Assembly (NCBI GenBank): GCA_963782465.1
Contig: CAWAJR010000007.1
Coordinates: forward strand, 372,001 to 436,000
Length of the DNA: 64,000 nucleotides
Source of the DNA: JAODBJ01 sp963782465
GTDB lineage: Bacteria > Actinomycetota > Acidimicrobiia > IMCC26256 > PALSA-610
Direction: 5' to 3'
The notes below the pieces were generated by a model. The model saw only the letters and a program-made list of their open reading frames with translations. It was not told where the DNA came from and ran no database searches. A program made the translations under genes and the position numbers. How positions within the stretch are numbered: position 1 is the first letter of the stretch; each line of letters starts with the position of its first letter. This document shows positions 16,887 through 26,826 of the stretch, piece after piece.

Positions 16887-17455
16887 CAATTCCAGCGTTC
16901 GACGACGGGCGCTTCGCGTTCCCAGCCGAGGACGCCGATCGTCGCGGGGGAGAGGGCGAAGCGGCTGCCGCCGTCGGGTTCGAGCGCGACCCAACGGGCG
17001 GCGAGCACCCGCAGGAAGTGACCGTGCGAGAACACGAGGCCGTCGCCCCCGGCGGCCCGCAACCGTGCGATGACGAGGTCGGCGCGGGCGCCGACCTCGG
17101 CCACGGTCTCGCCTCCCGGCACACCTTCGTGCCAGAGCGACCACCCCGGCACCTTCTCGCGGATCTCGGCGGTGGTGCGGCCTTCGTAGTCGCCGTAGTC
17201 CCATTCGACGGCGTCGTCGGTGTACGTCGCGACGTCGCCGAAACCGGCGAGCCGGCACGTGTCGCGGGCTCGCTGCAACGGGCTGCTGAGCACGAGCGCG
17301 AAGGCATGTCGGGCCAGGCGGGGCGCGATGGCCTGCGCCTCGGCGACGCCGCCGTCGGTGAGGGGAACGTCGGTGGTGCCGGTATGCCGGCCCGACGCCG
17401 ACCATTCGGTTTCGCCGTGCCGTACGACCCAGACCTGGTTGCGCTCGGGGGCCAT
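16883..17455 (-). CDS. Histidine phosphatase family protein
   Basis: 190 residues. VVRHGETEWS contains the catalytic Arg12-His13; the second histidine is in VFSHGHFLRVLAARW; the acid is in DAVEWDYGDYEGRTT. This GDYEGRTTAEI form resembles broad-specificity or phosphoserine-type phosphatases. It lies directly behind the acyl-CoA ligase gene (4-bp gap), codirectional, and is likely cotranscribed with it. Substrate unknown. Confidence 0.9.
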   Translation of the reverse strand: MAPERNQVWVVRHGETEWSASGRHTGTTDVPLTDGGVAEAQAIAPRLARHAFALVLSSPLQRARDTCRLAGFGDVATYTDDAVEWDYGDYEGRTTAEIREKVPGWSLWHEGVPGGETVAEVGARADLVIARLRAAGGDGLVFSHGHFLRVLAARWVALEPDGGSRFALSPATIGVLGWEREAPVVERWNC

Positions 17456-17459
17456 GCGT

Positions 17460-19016
<1,557 letters not shown>

Positions 19017-19115
19017 GCGTGCTGTTCTACTTCGGGTGGGAGCAGGCTGCAGGTTCGAGGCGGCGACGAGGCCGTTCCCGGAGGCGTTGGCCACCTGCTC
19101 CGCACGATTACGGCG

Positions 19116-19736
19116 TCACTGGCGCGTGCGCAGCGTCGCCAACCCTTCTCCGGCACAGTCGGCGAGGGCACCTTGACGACCGACCATGGCGAGCACCAAC
19201 GACATCACCGGGCCGTCGACCTCGGGACCGTCGCCGCTCGACCACTCGACGTCGGTCGCCCGTAAGCGCAGCCCGGCGATGCGCTTCTTCGCGCCGAGTG
19301 GCGCGCCGGCCTTCTTGTAGAGCTCGGCCAGGGTGACGAGGTGTGCTTCGGGGTGTTCGCCCTTGGTGCCGAGGGCGCGGCGGATGTCTTCACCGTGGCA
19401 CATGATCTCGCCCAACGCGACGTACGCGGGCCCGGGTGGCTTCTTGTTGCTCTCGACGATTTCACCAAAGCGTGCGAGCACTTCGTCGGGTGAACCTTGC
19501 GCGTAAGGACGAAGGTCCTTGTCGACGAACTTGTCGAAGTTGAAGCCGGCGACGATGAAGCCGGCGAAGAAGTGGCCGGCTGTGATGTGGCCCGAAGCGA
19601 CGAGATGCGCCGTGACCTCCTGCACGTTCCACCTGTCGCACCACGTGGGCGCGCTCCACTGTTCGGGGCCGAGCGTGCTCAGGAATTCGGCCAGTTGCCG
19701 GCGTTCGGCGTGGACCATCGGCATGAGATCAGCCAT
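19116..19736 (-). CDS. TIGR03083 / mycothiol-dependent DinB-superfamily protein
   Basis: 206 residues from the ATG at 19736 (MADLMPMVHAERR); an upstream start at 19832 would run through the shared promoter. The N-terminal four-helix segment (VHAERRQLAEFLSTL, PTWCDRWNVQEVTAHLVASGH) is the MDMPI/DinB-like domain with metal-binding histidines; a C-terminal domain after residue 130 resembles the wHTH-like MDMPI_C. Family members use mycothiol in maleylpyruvate isomerase-type or other thiol-transfer reactions. Divergent from the ArsR-SRPBCC regulator at 19838, whose control it may share. Confidence 0.85.
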   Translation of the reverse strand: MADLMPMVHAERRQLAEFLSTLGPEQWSAPTWCDRWNVQEVTAHLVASGHITAGHFFAGFIVAGFNFDKFVDKDLRPYAQGSPDEVLARFGEIVESNKKPPGPAYVALGEIMCHGEDIRRALGTKGEHPEAHLVTLAELYKKAGAPLGAKKRIAGLRLRATDVEWSSGDGPEVDGPVMSLVLAMVGRQGALADCAGEGLATLRTRQ

Positions 19737-19785
19737 CGCGGGGTTCCTCGCTCGAAGGCCCGGTCGCCGTTGGCCCGGCGACAAT

Positions 19786-19812
19786 CTAATTAGGCTAGCG
19801 CCGAAATAGCCT
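19786..19812. promoter_or_regulatory. Candidate ArsR operator in the divergent promoter
   Basis: The palindrome CTAATTAG (19786-19793) and the inverted pair AGGCTA/TAGCCT (19792-19797, 19807-19812) are AT-rich islands in the 101-bp gap between the DinB-like and ArsR genes. This is where an autoregulating ArsR protein would be expected to bind. Confidence 0.35.
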
Positions 19813-19837
19813 CGGTGGGGAGGAAGGAACACGGTTC

Positions 19838-20851
19838 GTGAGTGACGTCCAGGCCCTCCTCGCCGCGCTCAACTCGCCGATCCGGCGCGAGATCCTCTGG
19901 CTGGTCTGGGGCGAGGAGATGCCGGCCGGGCGCATCGCGGCCGAATTCGACGTGCGCTCGCCCACCATCTCCGAACACCTGAACGTGCTCCTCGACGCCG
20001 GCCTCGTGTCGGTCCGGCGTGAGGGCACCTTCCGTCACTACCGGGCGCGCCAAGACGTGTTGCACGGCCTGCAGGCGCTCGTGTTCGCCGAGCACGACAA
20101 GTGGGTGCCCGTTGCCGACCCGGGCCCGTCGGAGGCCGAGGCGGGCCTCGACATGGTCGTGCGGGCGCACGTCGACGTCGAACTGGCGCCCGAGGGCGCG
20201 TTCCATGCCTTCAACGACGGCCCCACCTTCAGCGCGTGGCTCGGGGTCCCGGTCCGGCTCGATGCCGGTCGGTTCGCGTGCACGACCCAGTTCGGCACAC
20301 GCGTGCGTGGCCGCTACGACGTGATCGTCGAACCGCGTTTGCTCGTGTTGCGATGGGACTTCGAAGACGACGTCGTGCCGGTGCCGGGTCGCGAGCTCCT
20401 CGCCTACGTGTGGTTCGCTCCCGTCGGTACTGACCGCGACGGCGTCCGACCCGTCACCCGGGTCGAGGTGCAGCAAGTCGTCGGCGACGCCCAGGAGGCC
20501 GAATTCATGGGCGTCGCGTGGACCTTCGTGCTCGGCCACCTCGAACGCTGGCCGCAGCGCGCGTCAAGGGTGAGAATCCCGAGGTCACGGCGCCGTTTCG
20601 GAGCTTCTAAGGTTTCGGTCGAGCGATGGGCCGAGGGGAACCGGGGGGAACGGTGCGACGGACGCGGCGACGACTGGGTGCCTCCGTCGGTGCGGTCCTC
20701 GCCGTCATCGCAATGGTGGGTGCCGGCACCACCCCGGCCGTGGGCGACGGCGTGGTGCAGGCCCCGAGGACGGTGGTGCCGACCGCCCGGGCGTCGACGG
20801 GCGCCGTCTCGAACCAGTGGGCGTCGACCAACTGGTCGGGCTACACGGTGA
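19838..20851 (+). CDS. ArsR-type regulator fused to SRPBCC (AHSA1) domain; C-terminal reading suspect
   Basis: Residues 1-85 form an ArsR winged helix (NSPIRREILWLVWGEEMPAGRIA, RSPTISEHLNVLLDAGLVSVRREG). Residues 100-245 are an AHSA1/START-like domain (FHAFNDGPTFSAWLG, then GRYDVIVEPRLLVLRWDFED, ending in WTFVLGHLERW), a one-protein ligand sensor found in actinobacteria. After HLERWPQRA at about 20556 the reading becomes Arg/Pro/Trp-rich and overlaps the G1 peptidase gene by about 200 bp in another frame. In the +1 frame a TGA occurs at 20571-20573, giving a natural length near 244 residues, so a one-base error around 20560 is likely. The functional domains are unaffected. Confidence 0.85.
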   Translation: MSDVQALLAALNSPIRREILWLVWGEEMPAGRIAAEFDVRSPTISEHLNVLLDAGLVSVRREGTFRHYRARQDVLHGLQALVFAEHDKWVPVADPGPSEAEAGLDMVVRAHVDVELAPEGAFHAFNDGPTFSAWLGVPVRLDAGRFACTTQFGTRVRGRYDVIVEPRLLVLRWDFEDDVVPVPGRELLAYVWFAPVGTDRDGVRPVTRVEVQQVVGDAQEAEFMGVAWTFVLGHLERWPQRASRVRIPRSRRRFGASKVSVERWAEGNRGERCDGRGDDWVPPSVRSSPSSQWWVPAPPRPWATAWCRPRGRWCRPPGRRRAPSRTSGRRPTGRATR

Positions 20852-21465
20852 CCGGTTCGAACTTCACCAAGGTGTCGGGAACGTTCCAGGTGCCGAAGGC
20901 GACCGGAGCGAAGCGCTCCAAGCCCGCCTATTCGTCGGCCTGGATCGGTATCGACGGGTTCGACAACGGGAACCTCATCCAGGCCGGTACGGCATCCGAC
21001 TGGTCGGGCGGCACGGCGAGCTACTACGCGTGGTGGGAGATCCTGCCCGCCTCCGAGACGCGGATCCCCGCGAGTGTGATCACGGTGCATGCCGGCGACC
21101 TGATGACCGTGAAGATCACCAAGGGCTCACCGAAGTGGACGATCCGCATCACCGACAAGACGACCGGCAAGTCGTTCACGACGAAGCAGGTGTACGGCGG
21201 CGCGGGTACGTCGGCCGAGTGGATCGTCGAAGCACCGTTGATCGGGAACAAGCTCGCGAAGCTCGCGCACTACGGACCGATGTTCTTCGACAACGGACGG
21301 GTCAACGGCGCCAGCCCCAACCTGCAGCCGAGCGATTCCGGCGTGATGACGAAGGGCGCGAAGATGAAGGTCATCTCGTCGCCGTCGGTACCCGACGACG
21401 ACGCGAAGCCCGACGGGTTCGCGATGCGTTACGGGCCCGTCGCGCCGCCACCACCGAGCTCGTAG
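20653..21465 (+). CDS. Secreted G1-family glutamic endopeptidase (eqolisin)
   Basis: 270 residues from the GTG at 20653, preferred over the ATG at 20626 because a GGGGGG run stands five bases before it and the protein then begins VRRTRRRL, a typical signal-peptide n-region. The signal peptide ends near AVGDG. The mature domain has NWSGYTV, the catalytic Gln in WIGIDGFDNGNLIQAGT and the catalytic Glu in TSAEWIVEAP, the dyad of peptidase family G1. These acid proteases are known mainly from fungi, with bacterial members. Probably released or wall-associated. No processing partner is seen nearby. Confidence 0.9.
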   Translation: MRRTRRRLGASVGAVLAVIAMVGAGTTPAVGDGVVQAPRTVVPTARASTGAVSNQWASTNWSGYTVTGSNFTKVSGTFQVPKATGAKRSKPAYSSAWIGIDGFDNGNLIQAGTASDWSGGTASYYAWWEILPASETRIPASVITVHAGDLMTVKITKGSPKWTIRITDKTTGKSFTTKQVYGGAGTSAEWIVEAPLIGNKLAKLAHYGPMFFDNGRVNGASPNLQPSDSGVMTKGAKMKVISSPSVPDDDAKPDGFAMRYGPVAPPPPSS

Positions 21466-21481
21466 CGGCTGGAGTGACTGC

Positions 21482-21979
21482 GTGACGGCACCCGAAGTCC
21501 ATCCCGAGATCGCCCCGCTGGCCTTTCTGCTCGGGACGTGGTCGGGGCGGGGCCACGGCGAGTACCCGACGATCGAATCGTTCGACTACGACGAGACCGT
21601 GACCTTCACCCACGTCGGCAAACCGTTCATCGCCTACGCGCAGCGCAGCCGCCACGCGATCGACGGGCGGCCGCTCCACGGGGAGAACGGGTTCTGGCGG
21701 CTCGCGCCCGCGTCGGCAAGGGTCGAGTTCGTGGTCGCGCACCCTTCGGGCATCGTCGAAGTCTCGGAGGGTGGGTTCGACGGCCCGATGCTGCGCATGC
21801 GGTCGACCGCGGTCGTCGGTACCGCGACGGCGAAGTCGGTGACGGCGATCGAGCGCGACCTCGTCGTGGGCGACGACGTGCTGCAGTACGTGCTGCGCAT
21901 GGCCGCAGTGGGCCAACCGCTCACACTCCATCTCTCCGCGGAACTGCACCGCCGCCCGGACGCGGCTCAGCCGACGTAA
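21482..21979 (+). CDS. Nitrobindin-like heme-binding beta-barrel protein (DUF1794)
   Basis: 165 residues. The N-terminal signature LLGTWSGRGHGEYPTI matches the nitrobindin G-x-W-x-G-x-G-x-Y-P-T-I motif, and the C-terminal LHLSAELHRR supplies the proximal heme histidine. The family forms a 10-stranded barrel that binds ferric heme and reacts with NO or peroxynitrite. It follows the G1 peptidase gene by 16 bp and overlaps the convergent DUF5522 gene by 13 bp. Confidence 0.92.
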   Translation: MTAPEVHPEIAPLAFLLGTWSGRGHGEYPTIESFDYDETVTFTHVGKPFIAYAQRSRHAIDGRPLHGENGFWRLAPASARVEFVVAHPSGIVEVSEGGFDGPMLRMRSTAVVGTATAKSVTAIERDLVVGDDVLQYVLRMAAVGQPLTLHLSAELHRRPDAAQPT

Positions 21980-22197
21980 GGGCAGTGCCGGCAGCCCGAA
22001 TCGCAACAGGTGCCGCGTGCGGCCAGGTACGCGGCCGTCAGCACGAACAGCCCGGTTGCCGGGTCGAGGTAGCCGTCTTCGCCGGTTGCGAGCGCGGCGC
22101 GGTGGGCGGCGAGCACCCGGTCGCGATACGGGTCGTCGCGCGCGAGGCGCGACGGGTGCGGTTCGTCGAGCGACCGTGAGGCAAGACGATCCGTCAT
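21967..22197 (-). CDS. DUF5522-type cysteine-rich small protein
   Basis: 76 residues from the ATG at 22197. The C-terminal half reads DPATGLFVLTAAYLAARGTCCDSGCRHCPY: a Cys-Cys-x2-Gly-Cys-x2-Cys cluster preceded by the conserved GYxDPxTGLFVxTAxxL pattern of DUF5522. Four cysteines suggest zinc or iron-sulfur binding. Function unknown. It is tail-to-tail with the nitrobindin gene. Confidence 0.8.
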   Translation of the reverse strand: MTDRLASRSLDEPHPSRLARDDPYRDRVLAAHRAALATGEDGYLDPATGLFVLTAAYLAARGTCCDSGCRHCPYVG

Positions 22198-22277
22198 GAC
22201 GGAGCAGGCTACGGCGACCGGTCTATCGTCGGTTCGAGCGTTCACGCGGCGCGCGTCGAAGGTGAAGAAGGGAGAAC

Positions 22278-22634
22278 GTGGACGCATTCGTGGTCATCGG
22301 CTGGCTCGCCTGCGCGGGGATCGGCTACGCCATCGGCCAGAAGAAGGGCCGGGCCGGCCAGGGTTTCGCGCTCGGCCTGTTGCTCGGCCTCATCGGGCTG
22401 ATCATCATCGCGGTCATGCGTCCCCGGCCCGCGTTCTCGGGCTCGTCGGCCGGCCAGACGGGCTACGGCTACGGGTACGGCACCGGTGAGCCGCACGACC
22501 CCAACGTCGCGCCCGCGGGCTGGCACCCCGACCCGTCGGGCCGGTACCAGCTGCGCTACTGGGACGGCACCCGCTGGACCGAACACGTCACCAGCAACGG
22601 TGTTCCCGCGACCGACGAGCCCGGCAACCGTTAG
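22278..22634 (+). CDS. DUF2510-containing small membrane protein
   Basis: 118 residues, GTG start after GAAGGGAGAAC. Two TM segments (about 3-20 and 27-47) flank a basic GQKKGRAGQG turn; a Gly/Tyr linker (GYGYGYG) leads to the C-terminal DUF2510 motif AGWHPDPSGRYQLRYWDGTRWTEHV. DUF2510 is a common short actinobacterial motif that occurs next to membrane segments; its role is unknown. Confidence 0.85.
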   Translation: MDAFVVIGWLACAGIGYAIGQKKGRAGQGFALGLLLGLIGLIIIAVMRPRPAFSGSSAGQTGYGYGYGTGEPHDPNVAPAGWHPDPSGRYQLRYWDGTRWTEHVTSNGVPATDEPGNR

Positions 22635-22942
22635 CCCGTTCGCCGCTGCGCACCGCCGAGGCGCGTTTCAACGGCGTCGACCTTCGCGTGAAGCCCGTCG
22701 GTGACGCCGGGCCGGTAGTCGATCTTCACGACCACGCTCACCCTTGGCGCGGCCTCGGCGACTTTCATCACGCATTGTTTCAAGACCTCGAGCACATCGT
22801 CCCAGCCGCCCTCGACGTTGGTGAACATCGCGTTCGTCTCGTTCGGAAGGCCGCTCTCGCGCACGATCCGGACCGCGTCGGCGACATACGCGCTGACCGA
22901 TTCGCCGGCACCGAGCGGGGTGATGGAAAAGGCTGCGATCAT
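22631..22942 (-). CDS. MTH1187/YkoF-like thiamine-binding protein (DUF77)
   Basis: 103 residues from the ATG at 22942 (MIAAFSITPLG). The pattern GESVSAYVADAVRIVRESGL, TNVEGGWDDVLEVLKQC and VSVVVKIDYRPG matches the small ferredoxin-like fold family of MTH1187 and yeast YBL001c, which bind thiamine or hydroxymethylpyrimidine. No thiamine biosynthesis gene is adjacent. It overlaps the convergent DUF2510 gene by 4 bp. Confidence 0.9.
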   Translation of the reverse strand: MIAAFSITPLGAGESVSAYVADAVRIVRESGLPNETNAMFTNVEGGWDDVLEVLKQCVMKVAEAAPRVSVVVKIDYRPGVTDGLHAKVDAVETRLGGAQRRTG

Positions 22943-23000
22943 CGCCAGATCGTCGCGCGCCCGGTACGCGCACGAAAATGCGCGAGCGTCGGTGCCGGTC

Positions 23001-23378
23001 TTACCGGTTACTGAGGTGCCAGTCGTCGTCGCCGCGACCGCGCCGCTTCCACGGCGGCCACCACTTCTTGCGGCCCCGCTGGGCCTCGCCGAGGTCGCGC
23101 AAGACTTCGGGCTCCGCTTCGTCGAGGATGCGTTCGGCGTCGTCGAGGAGGTCGGCGGTCGCGTCGGCCGCTTCGTCGGGTTCCGCTTCGACCGGCGGCC
23201 GGGACGCGAGCGAACCCTGCTCGAACGTCGCGTCGATGAGCGTCCGTTCGTAGCTCGCGCAGTTCTCCGGGCAACGCCATGGCGCTTCGGGCGCGAGGTC
23301 GAGGACGCAGAAACGCGCGACTTCGCCGTCGTCGTACGTGCGGGTGGCGAAGTGCCGGCAGTCCTCGCGCATGGCCAC
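23001..23378 (-). CDS. Conserved hypothetical protein with N-terminal Cys/His cluster
   Basis: 125 residues. The N-terminal third has four cysteines and a histidine (REDCRHFATRTYDDGE, FCVLDLAP, CPENCASYER), plausibly a small metal site. The middle is acidic (EPDEAADATADLLDDAE) and the C-terminus basic and Trp-rich (RKKWWPPWKRRGRG). It lies 58 bp upstream of the thiamine-binding protein gene in the same direction. Not recognised further. Confidence 0.65.
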   Translation of the reverse strand: MAMREDCRHFATRTYDDGEVARFCVLDLAPEAPWRCPENCASYERTLIDATFEQGSLASRPPVEAEPDEAADATADLLDDAERILDEAEPEVLRDLGEAQRGRKKWWPPWKRRGRGDDDWHLSNR

Positions 23379-23680
23379 GGTGAAAGTGTTCCACGCGGAA
23401 GCCTCGACGCGCGCGCGAGTTCACCGATCTGTGGTTGACCGCGCGCTCGCGTCTGGATAGGTTGCCCAGGTAATCGTCTTCTGGTGGGGCGCCGAGCTGC
23501 GAAAGGGCATCGGCGTATCGTGGGGAACGCGATCAAACGAATGCTCGATGCGCTGCGACGCGCACCGGCGCGGGGCGCGCCTGCGGCGCGTCATCGCTCG
23601 GCCGGGTCGCAGACGCGGTGTTCCAGCGCACTTTCGACGGCGGTTGCGCCCAGGGAATTGTCCGCAAAGGAGCACGTTTG
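23379..23680. other. 302-bp gap before the beta-helix gene
   Basis: No convincing gene on either strand; short ORFs here are Arg-rich shadows. It must hold the promoters of the hypothetical gene (leftward) and the secreted beta-helix gene (rightward). The only clear signal is the ribosome binding site AAAGGAGC at about 23666-23673. Confidence 0.5.
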
Positions 23681-25165
23681 ATGAACGTTCACGTCCATGC
23701 GCGGCGCGGTCTGCGCGTCTTCACCAGCCTCGCGGCGGTGGCCGTCGCGACGCTCGGTCTCGCCGCGGTGTCGACCGGCACCGCGGTCGCAGCCGGGAAG
23801 ACGACCCTGTTCGTCGCCAGTAGTGGCGGTACCGACTCGGCGAACAACTGCACAGCCAAGGCGACGCCGTGCGCGACCATCGCGCACGCGATGACCCTCG
23901 TCGCCCCGACCGGCAGCATCATCAAGTTGCTGGATGCCGGCCCGTACGACGAGCAGGTCACGGTGAACAAGAACACCGTGACGATCCAGAGCGCGGTCGG
24001 CAACAGTTCGATCGAGCCGAGCACGCACACGACGAACGCCCAGAAGCCCGACGGCACTCCGATCGTCACGATTCTCAACGTCGCCCCGGGAGTCACCGGC
24101 TTCACGCTGAAGAACGTCACCGTCGACGGCTCCGCGTGGGGAGTACCGGCGTGTTTCGCGACGCCCTACTACGGGCTGTACGTGCACAGCGCGAAGGCGA
24201 CGCTCACCAACAGTTCGGTGCAACACATCATCCCCCAGCCGGGGCACGACGGTTGCCAGAACGGCGTGGCCGTGTACGTGCGCAGTGACGCGTCGCCGGC
24301 CGCGAAGCTCACGGTGACCGGGAAGAACTCGTCGATCACCGACTACAACAAGAACGGTGTCGCGTGCGTCGACCCGATCACCGTCTGCAACTTCACCGGC
24401 ACGACCGTCACCGGCGTCGGTCTCACCGCTGTCACCGCGCAGAACGGCTTCGAGTACGAGTACGGCACGTCGGGCACCATGAAGCACGTCACGGTCAGCG
24501 GCAACGCGTACACCGGCCCGACGTACGGCGCCTCGAACGTGCTCATCTACGACTCGGGCGCAGTCACGCTCACCAACAGCACGACGTACGGCGGGAACTA
24601 CAACGTCGCCGTCTACAACAACGGCGTGCCCGGCGGCGTGCCCGGTTGCACGGCCACGCTGTGCTCGGCGTCGAACGTGACCATCCAGAAGACGAAGTCG
24701 TACGACACAAAAGCCAACGGTGACCCGTCCGACTTCGACGGTATCGACCTCGACGGCGTGAGCTTCGCCTCGGTGACGAAGAACACCGTGTACGGCAACG
24801 CCGGTGGCGGCATCTCGCTCTGGGGCGTGCAGTCGAGCACCGTTGCGAACAACACCGTGAACGATCACGGCGCCGGCGACCCCAACTCGGTCGGCATCCT
24901 CGTCGACAGCTACGCGGGGAACGTCAACGCCACGAGCACCGGGAACAGCATCACTGCGAACAAGGTGTCGAACAACACCGCAGACGGCATCCAAGCCGGC
25001 ACCGACGCGCAGGGCAACACGTTCACCAACAACAAGTTGATCACCAACGGGGCTTACAACGCAGAGGACAGTTCCACCGGTGGAGGCACCGCCGGAACCG
25101 CCAACGGCTGGAGCGCCAACACCTGCAACCCGTCGGGGAGCAGCAGTCCGCTGGGTCTCTGCTGA
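23681..25165 (+). CDS. Secreted right-handed parallel beta-helix protein
   Basis: 494 residues from the ATG at 23681, preceded by AAAGGAGCACG; the longer upstream frame has no ribosome site. The signal peptide ends near AVAAGK. The mature N-terminus (TLFVASSGGTDSANNC...PCATIAHAM) is the start usually seen in pectate-lyase-like and DUF1565 proteins, then come repeated 20-25 residue rungs rich in NNTV, NSIT and TNNK turns (PbH1 repeats). Seven cysteines probably form disulfides. No catalytic pattern for a polysaccharide lyase was seen, so a surface or binding role is equally likely. Two similar proteins lie at 42168 and at the window end. Confidence 0.85.
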   Translation: MNVHVHARRGLRVFTSLAAVAVATLGLAAVSTGTAVAAGKTTLFVASSGGTDSANNCTAKATPCATIAHAMTLVAPTGSIIKLLDAGPYDEQVTVNKNTVTIQSAVGNSSIEPSTHTTNAQKPDGTPIVTILNVAPGVTGFTLKNVTVDGSAWGVPACFATPYYGLYVHSAKATLTNSSVQHIIPQPGHDGCQNGVAVYVRSDASPAAKLTVTGKNSSITDYNKNGVACVDPITVCNFTGTTVTGVGLTAVTAQNGFEYEYGTSGTMKHVTVSGNAYTGPTYGASNVLIYDSGAVTLTNSTTYGGNYNVAVYNNGVPGGVPGCTATLCSASNVTIQKTKSYDTKANGDPSDFDGIDLDGVSFASVTKNTVYGNAGGGISLWGVQSSTVANNTVNDHGAGDPNSVGILVDSYAGNVNATSTGNSITANKVSNNTADGIQAGTDAQGNTFTNNKLITNGAYNAEDSSTGGGTAGTANGWSANTCNPSGSSSPLGLC

Positions 25166-25186
25166 CGGATTTCATGCACTGAAGGA

Positions 25187-25221
25187 ACCGGGGCCGGGTG
25201 TGTCGAGCACCCGGCCCCGGT
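25187..25221. terminator. Bidirectional hairpin between convergent genes
   Basis: A perfect 14-bp stem (ACCGGGGCCGGGTG at 25187-25200 with its complement at 25208-25221) around a 7-nt loop, between the beta-helix gene and the convergent MFS gene. No T tract; strength comes from the GC stem. Confidence 0.75.
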
Positions 25222-25238
25222 CGCGCGCGTGACGAGTG

Positions 25239-26753
25239 TCAGTCGATGGGTGTGAGCACGGGAGCGGCGTCCATCTCGCGCCGGCGTTCTTCCTGCACCG
25301 CGAGGGTCCGGGCTTTGCCGGGCAGGAACAGGGAGAGGACGAACGCGAGCAGCAATACCCACATGCCGAGGATGAACAGGTCGTTGTAACCCGCGATCGC
25401 GGCCGTCGTGGCATGGCCGGCGTGGCTACCGATCGGGCCGCTGCGCGACGCGAGGAACGACGCCAGCACCGCGGTGCCGAACGCGGCTGCGAGCTGCCGG
25501 TTCAACGATCGCATCGCCGAGGCCTGGGCGACGAGGTTGAACGAGACCGCGTTCATGCCGGCAACGGTGTTCGGCATCATCGCGAGCCCGGCACCCAACC
25601 CGCCGAAGAACAGCCACGCCGAGATCACCCAGAGCGACGTGGTGGGGCCGAGATGGCCGAGGGGCCAGAACGAGATCGCGAGGATCACGAGCCCGACGGT
25701 GCACGGCACCCGAGCGCCGATCCGGTCGGTGAGGCGCCCACCGATCGGCATGGTCGTCGCGATACCGAGCGCCGACGGAGTGAGCGCGACGCCGACTCGC
25801 AACGCGCTGAGGCCGCGCAGCGTTTCGAGTTCGAGCGGGATGAACACGAGGCGGGCGAACTGGGCGATCGTGATGCACCAGATCACGGCCATGGTCAGGC
25901 TGAACACCGGTTCCGCGAAGATGCGCATGTCGATGAGCGGATGTTCCGTTCGCAGCGCCCGGGCGGTGAACACGGCGAGGAGTACGACGCCGACGGTGAT
26001 CGACGACACGAACGCCGCGGAGCCCCAGCCCCAATCGGGTGCCTGCGACAGCGCGAGCAGCACGAGCACGAGCCCGATCGACGAGATGACGAGCCCCGAC
26101 GCGTCGAAACGGCGATGTTCGCGGTAGCCGACGTCGCGCAGGAGCCGGATCGCGAGCGGCACACCGACTGCGCCGATCGGGACGTTGATGAAGAACAGCC
26201 AGCGCCACGATGCCGCCGTCGCGAGGTAGCCGCCGAGCACGGGGCCGAGCGCGGGCGCGGCCATGGCGGCGATCCCCCAGATGCCGAGGGCACGGCCGCG
26301 CTCCTGCGGCTCGAACAGCTCGTAGATCATCGCCATCGCGAGCGGCATCAGCGCGCCGCCGCCGAGACCTTGCAGGACGCGGAACAAGACGAGGACGGCA
26401 AGGTCGGGCGACACCGCGCAGCACAGCGAGCCCGCCGTGAACAGGCCCAGGCTCACGATGAACACCGACTTGCGACCGAAGCGGTCGGCGAGCCAACCGG
26501 TGGCCATCATCGACACGCCGACGGCGAGGAGGTACACGGTGACGATCCATTCGACGCCGGACAGCGTGTGGAAGTCGGTGCCGATCTGGGGAAGCGCGAT
26601 GTTCACGATCGACGTGTCGAGGATGACCATGAACGTGCCGATCAGCACGATCGCCATCGCGACCCACCGGTAGCGGGCGTCGACGGCTGCCTCGGGCCAC
26701 GCGTCGGCGCCCTCGGAGGGCGCGGCACGGGAAGAGTGGCGAAGGTCGGTCAT
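25239..26753 (-). CDS. MFS drug exporter, DHA2 (EmrB/QacA) family
   Basis: 504 residues from the ATG at 26753 (MTDLRHSSRAAP); the longer frame to 26945 would cross the divergent promoter. VILDTSIVNIALPQIGTDFH is DHA2 motif D1, GWLADRFGRKSVFI is motif A, and FRVLQGLGGGALMPL the antiporter motif C region; WRWLFFINVPIG is typical of the family. About 14 TM segments. It is divergent from, and very probably repressed by, the MarR protein at 26827 through the operator between them. Confidence 0.94.
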   Translation of the reverse strand: MTDLRHSSRAAPSEGADAWPEAAVDARYRWVAMAIVLIGTFMVILDTSIVNIALPQIGTDFHTLSGVEWIVTVYLLAVGVSMMATGWLADRFGRKSVFIVSLGLFTAGSLCCAVSPDLAVLVLFRVLQGLGGGALMPLAMAMIYELFEPQERGRALGIWGIAAMAAPALGPVLGGYLATAASWRWLFFINVPIGAVGVPLAIRLLRDVGYREHRRFDASGLVISSIGLVLVLLALSQAPDWGWGSAAFVSSITVGVVLLAVFTARALRTEHPLIDMRIFAEPVFSLTMAVIWCITIAQFARLVFIPLELETLRGLSALRVGVALTPSALGIATTMPIGGRLTDRIGARVPCTVGLVILAISFWPLGHLGPTTSLWVISAWLFFGGLGAGLAMMPNTVAGMNAVSFNLVAQASAMRSLNRQLAAAFGTAVLASFLASRSGPIGSHAGHATTAAIAGYNDLFILGMWVLLLAFVLSLFLPGKARTLAVQEERRREMDAAPVLTPID

Positions 26754-26787
26754 CGGTGGCGGCTGGCCCGGCTGGTCGCGAAGAGCA

Positions 26788-26802
26788 TGCTTGCTGCAAG
26801 CA
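26788..26802. promoter_or_regulatory. MarR operator candidate
   Basis: TGCTTGC-T-GCAAGCA, a perfect 7-1-7 palindrome centred in the 73-bp space between the MFS and MarR genes and directly followed by an AT-rich CTATATAG (a -10 candidate) toward marR. Site, length and position fit MarR autorepression with control of the exporter. Confidence 0.6.
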
Positions 26803-26826
26803 ACTATATAGGGCAGAGTATTCCCC

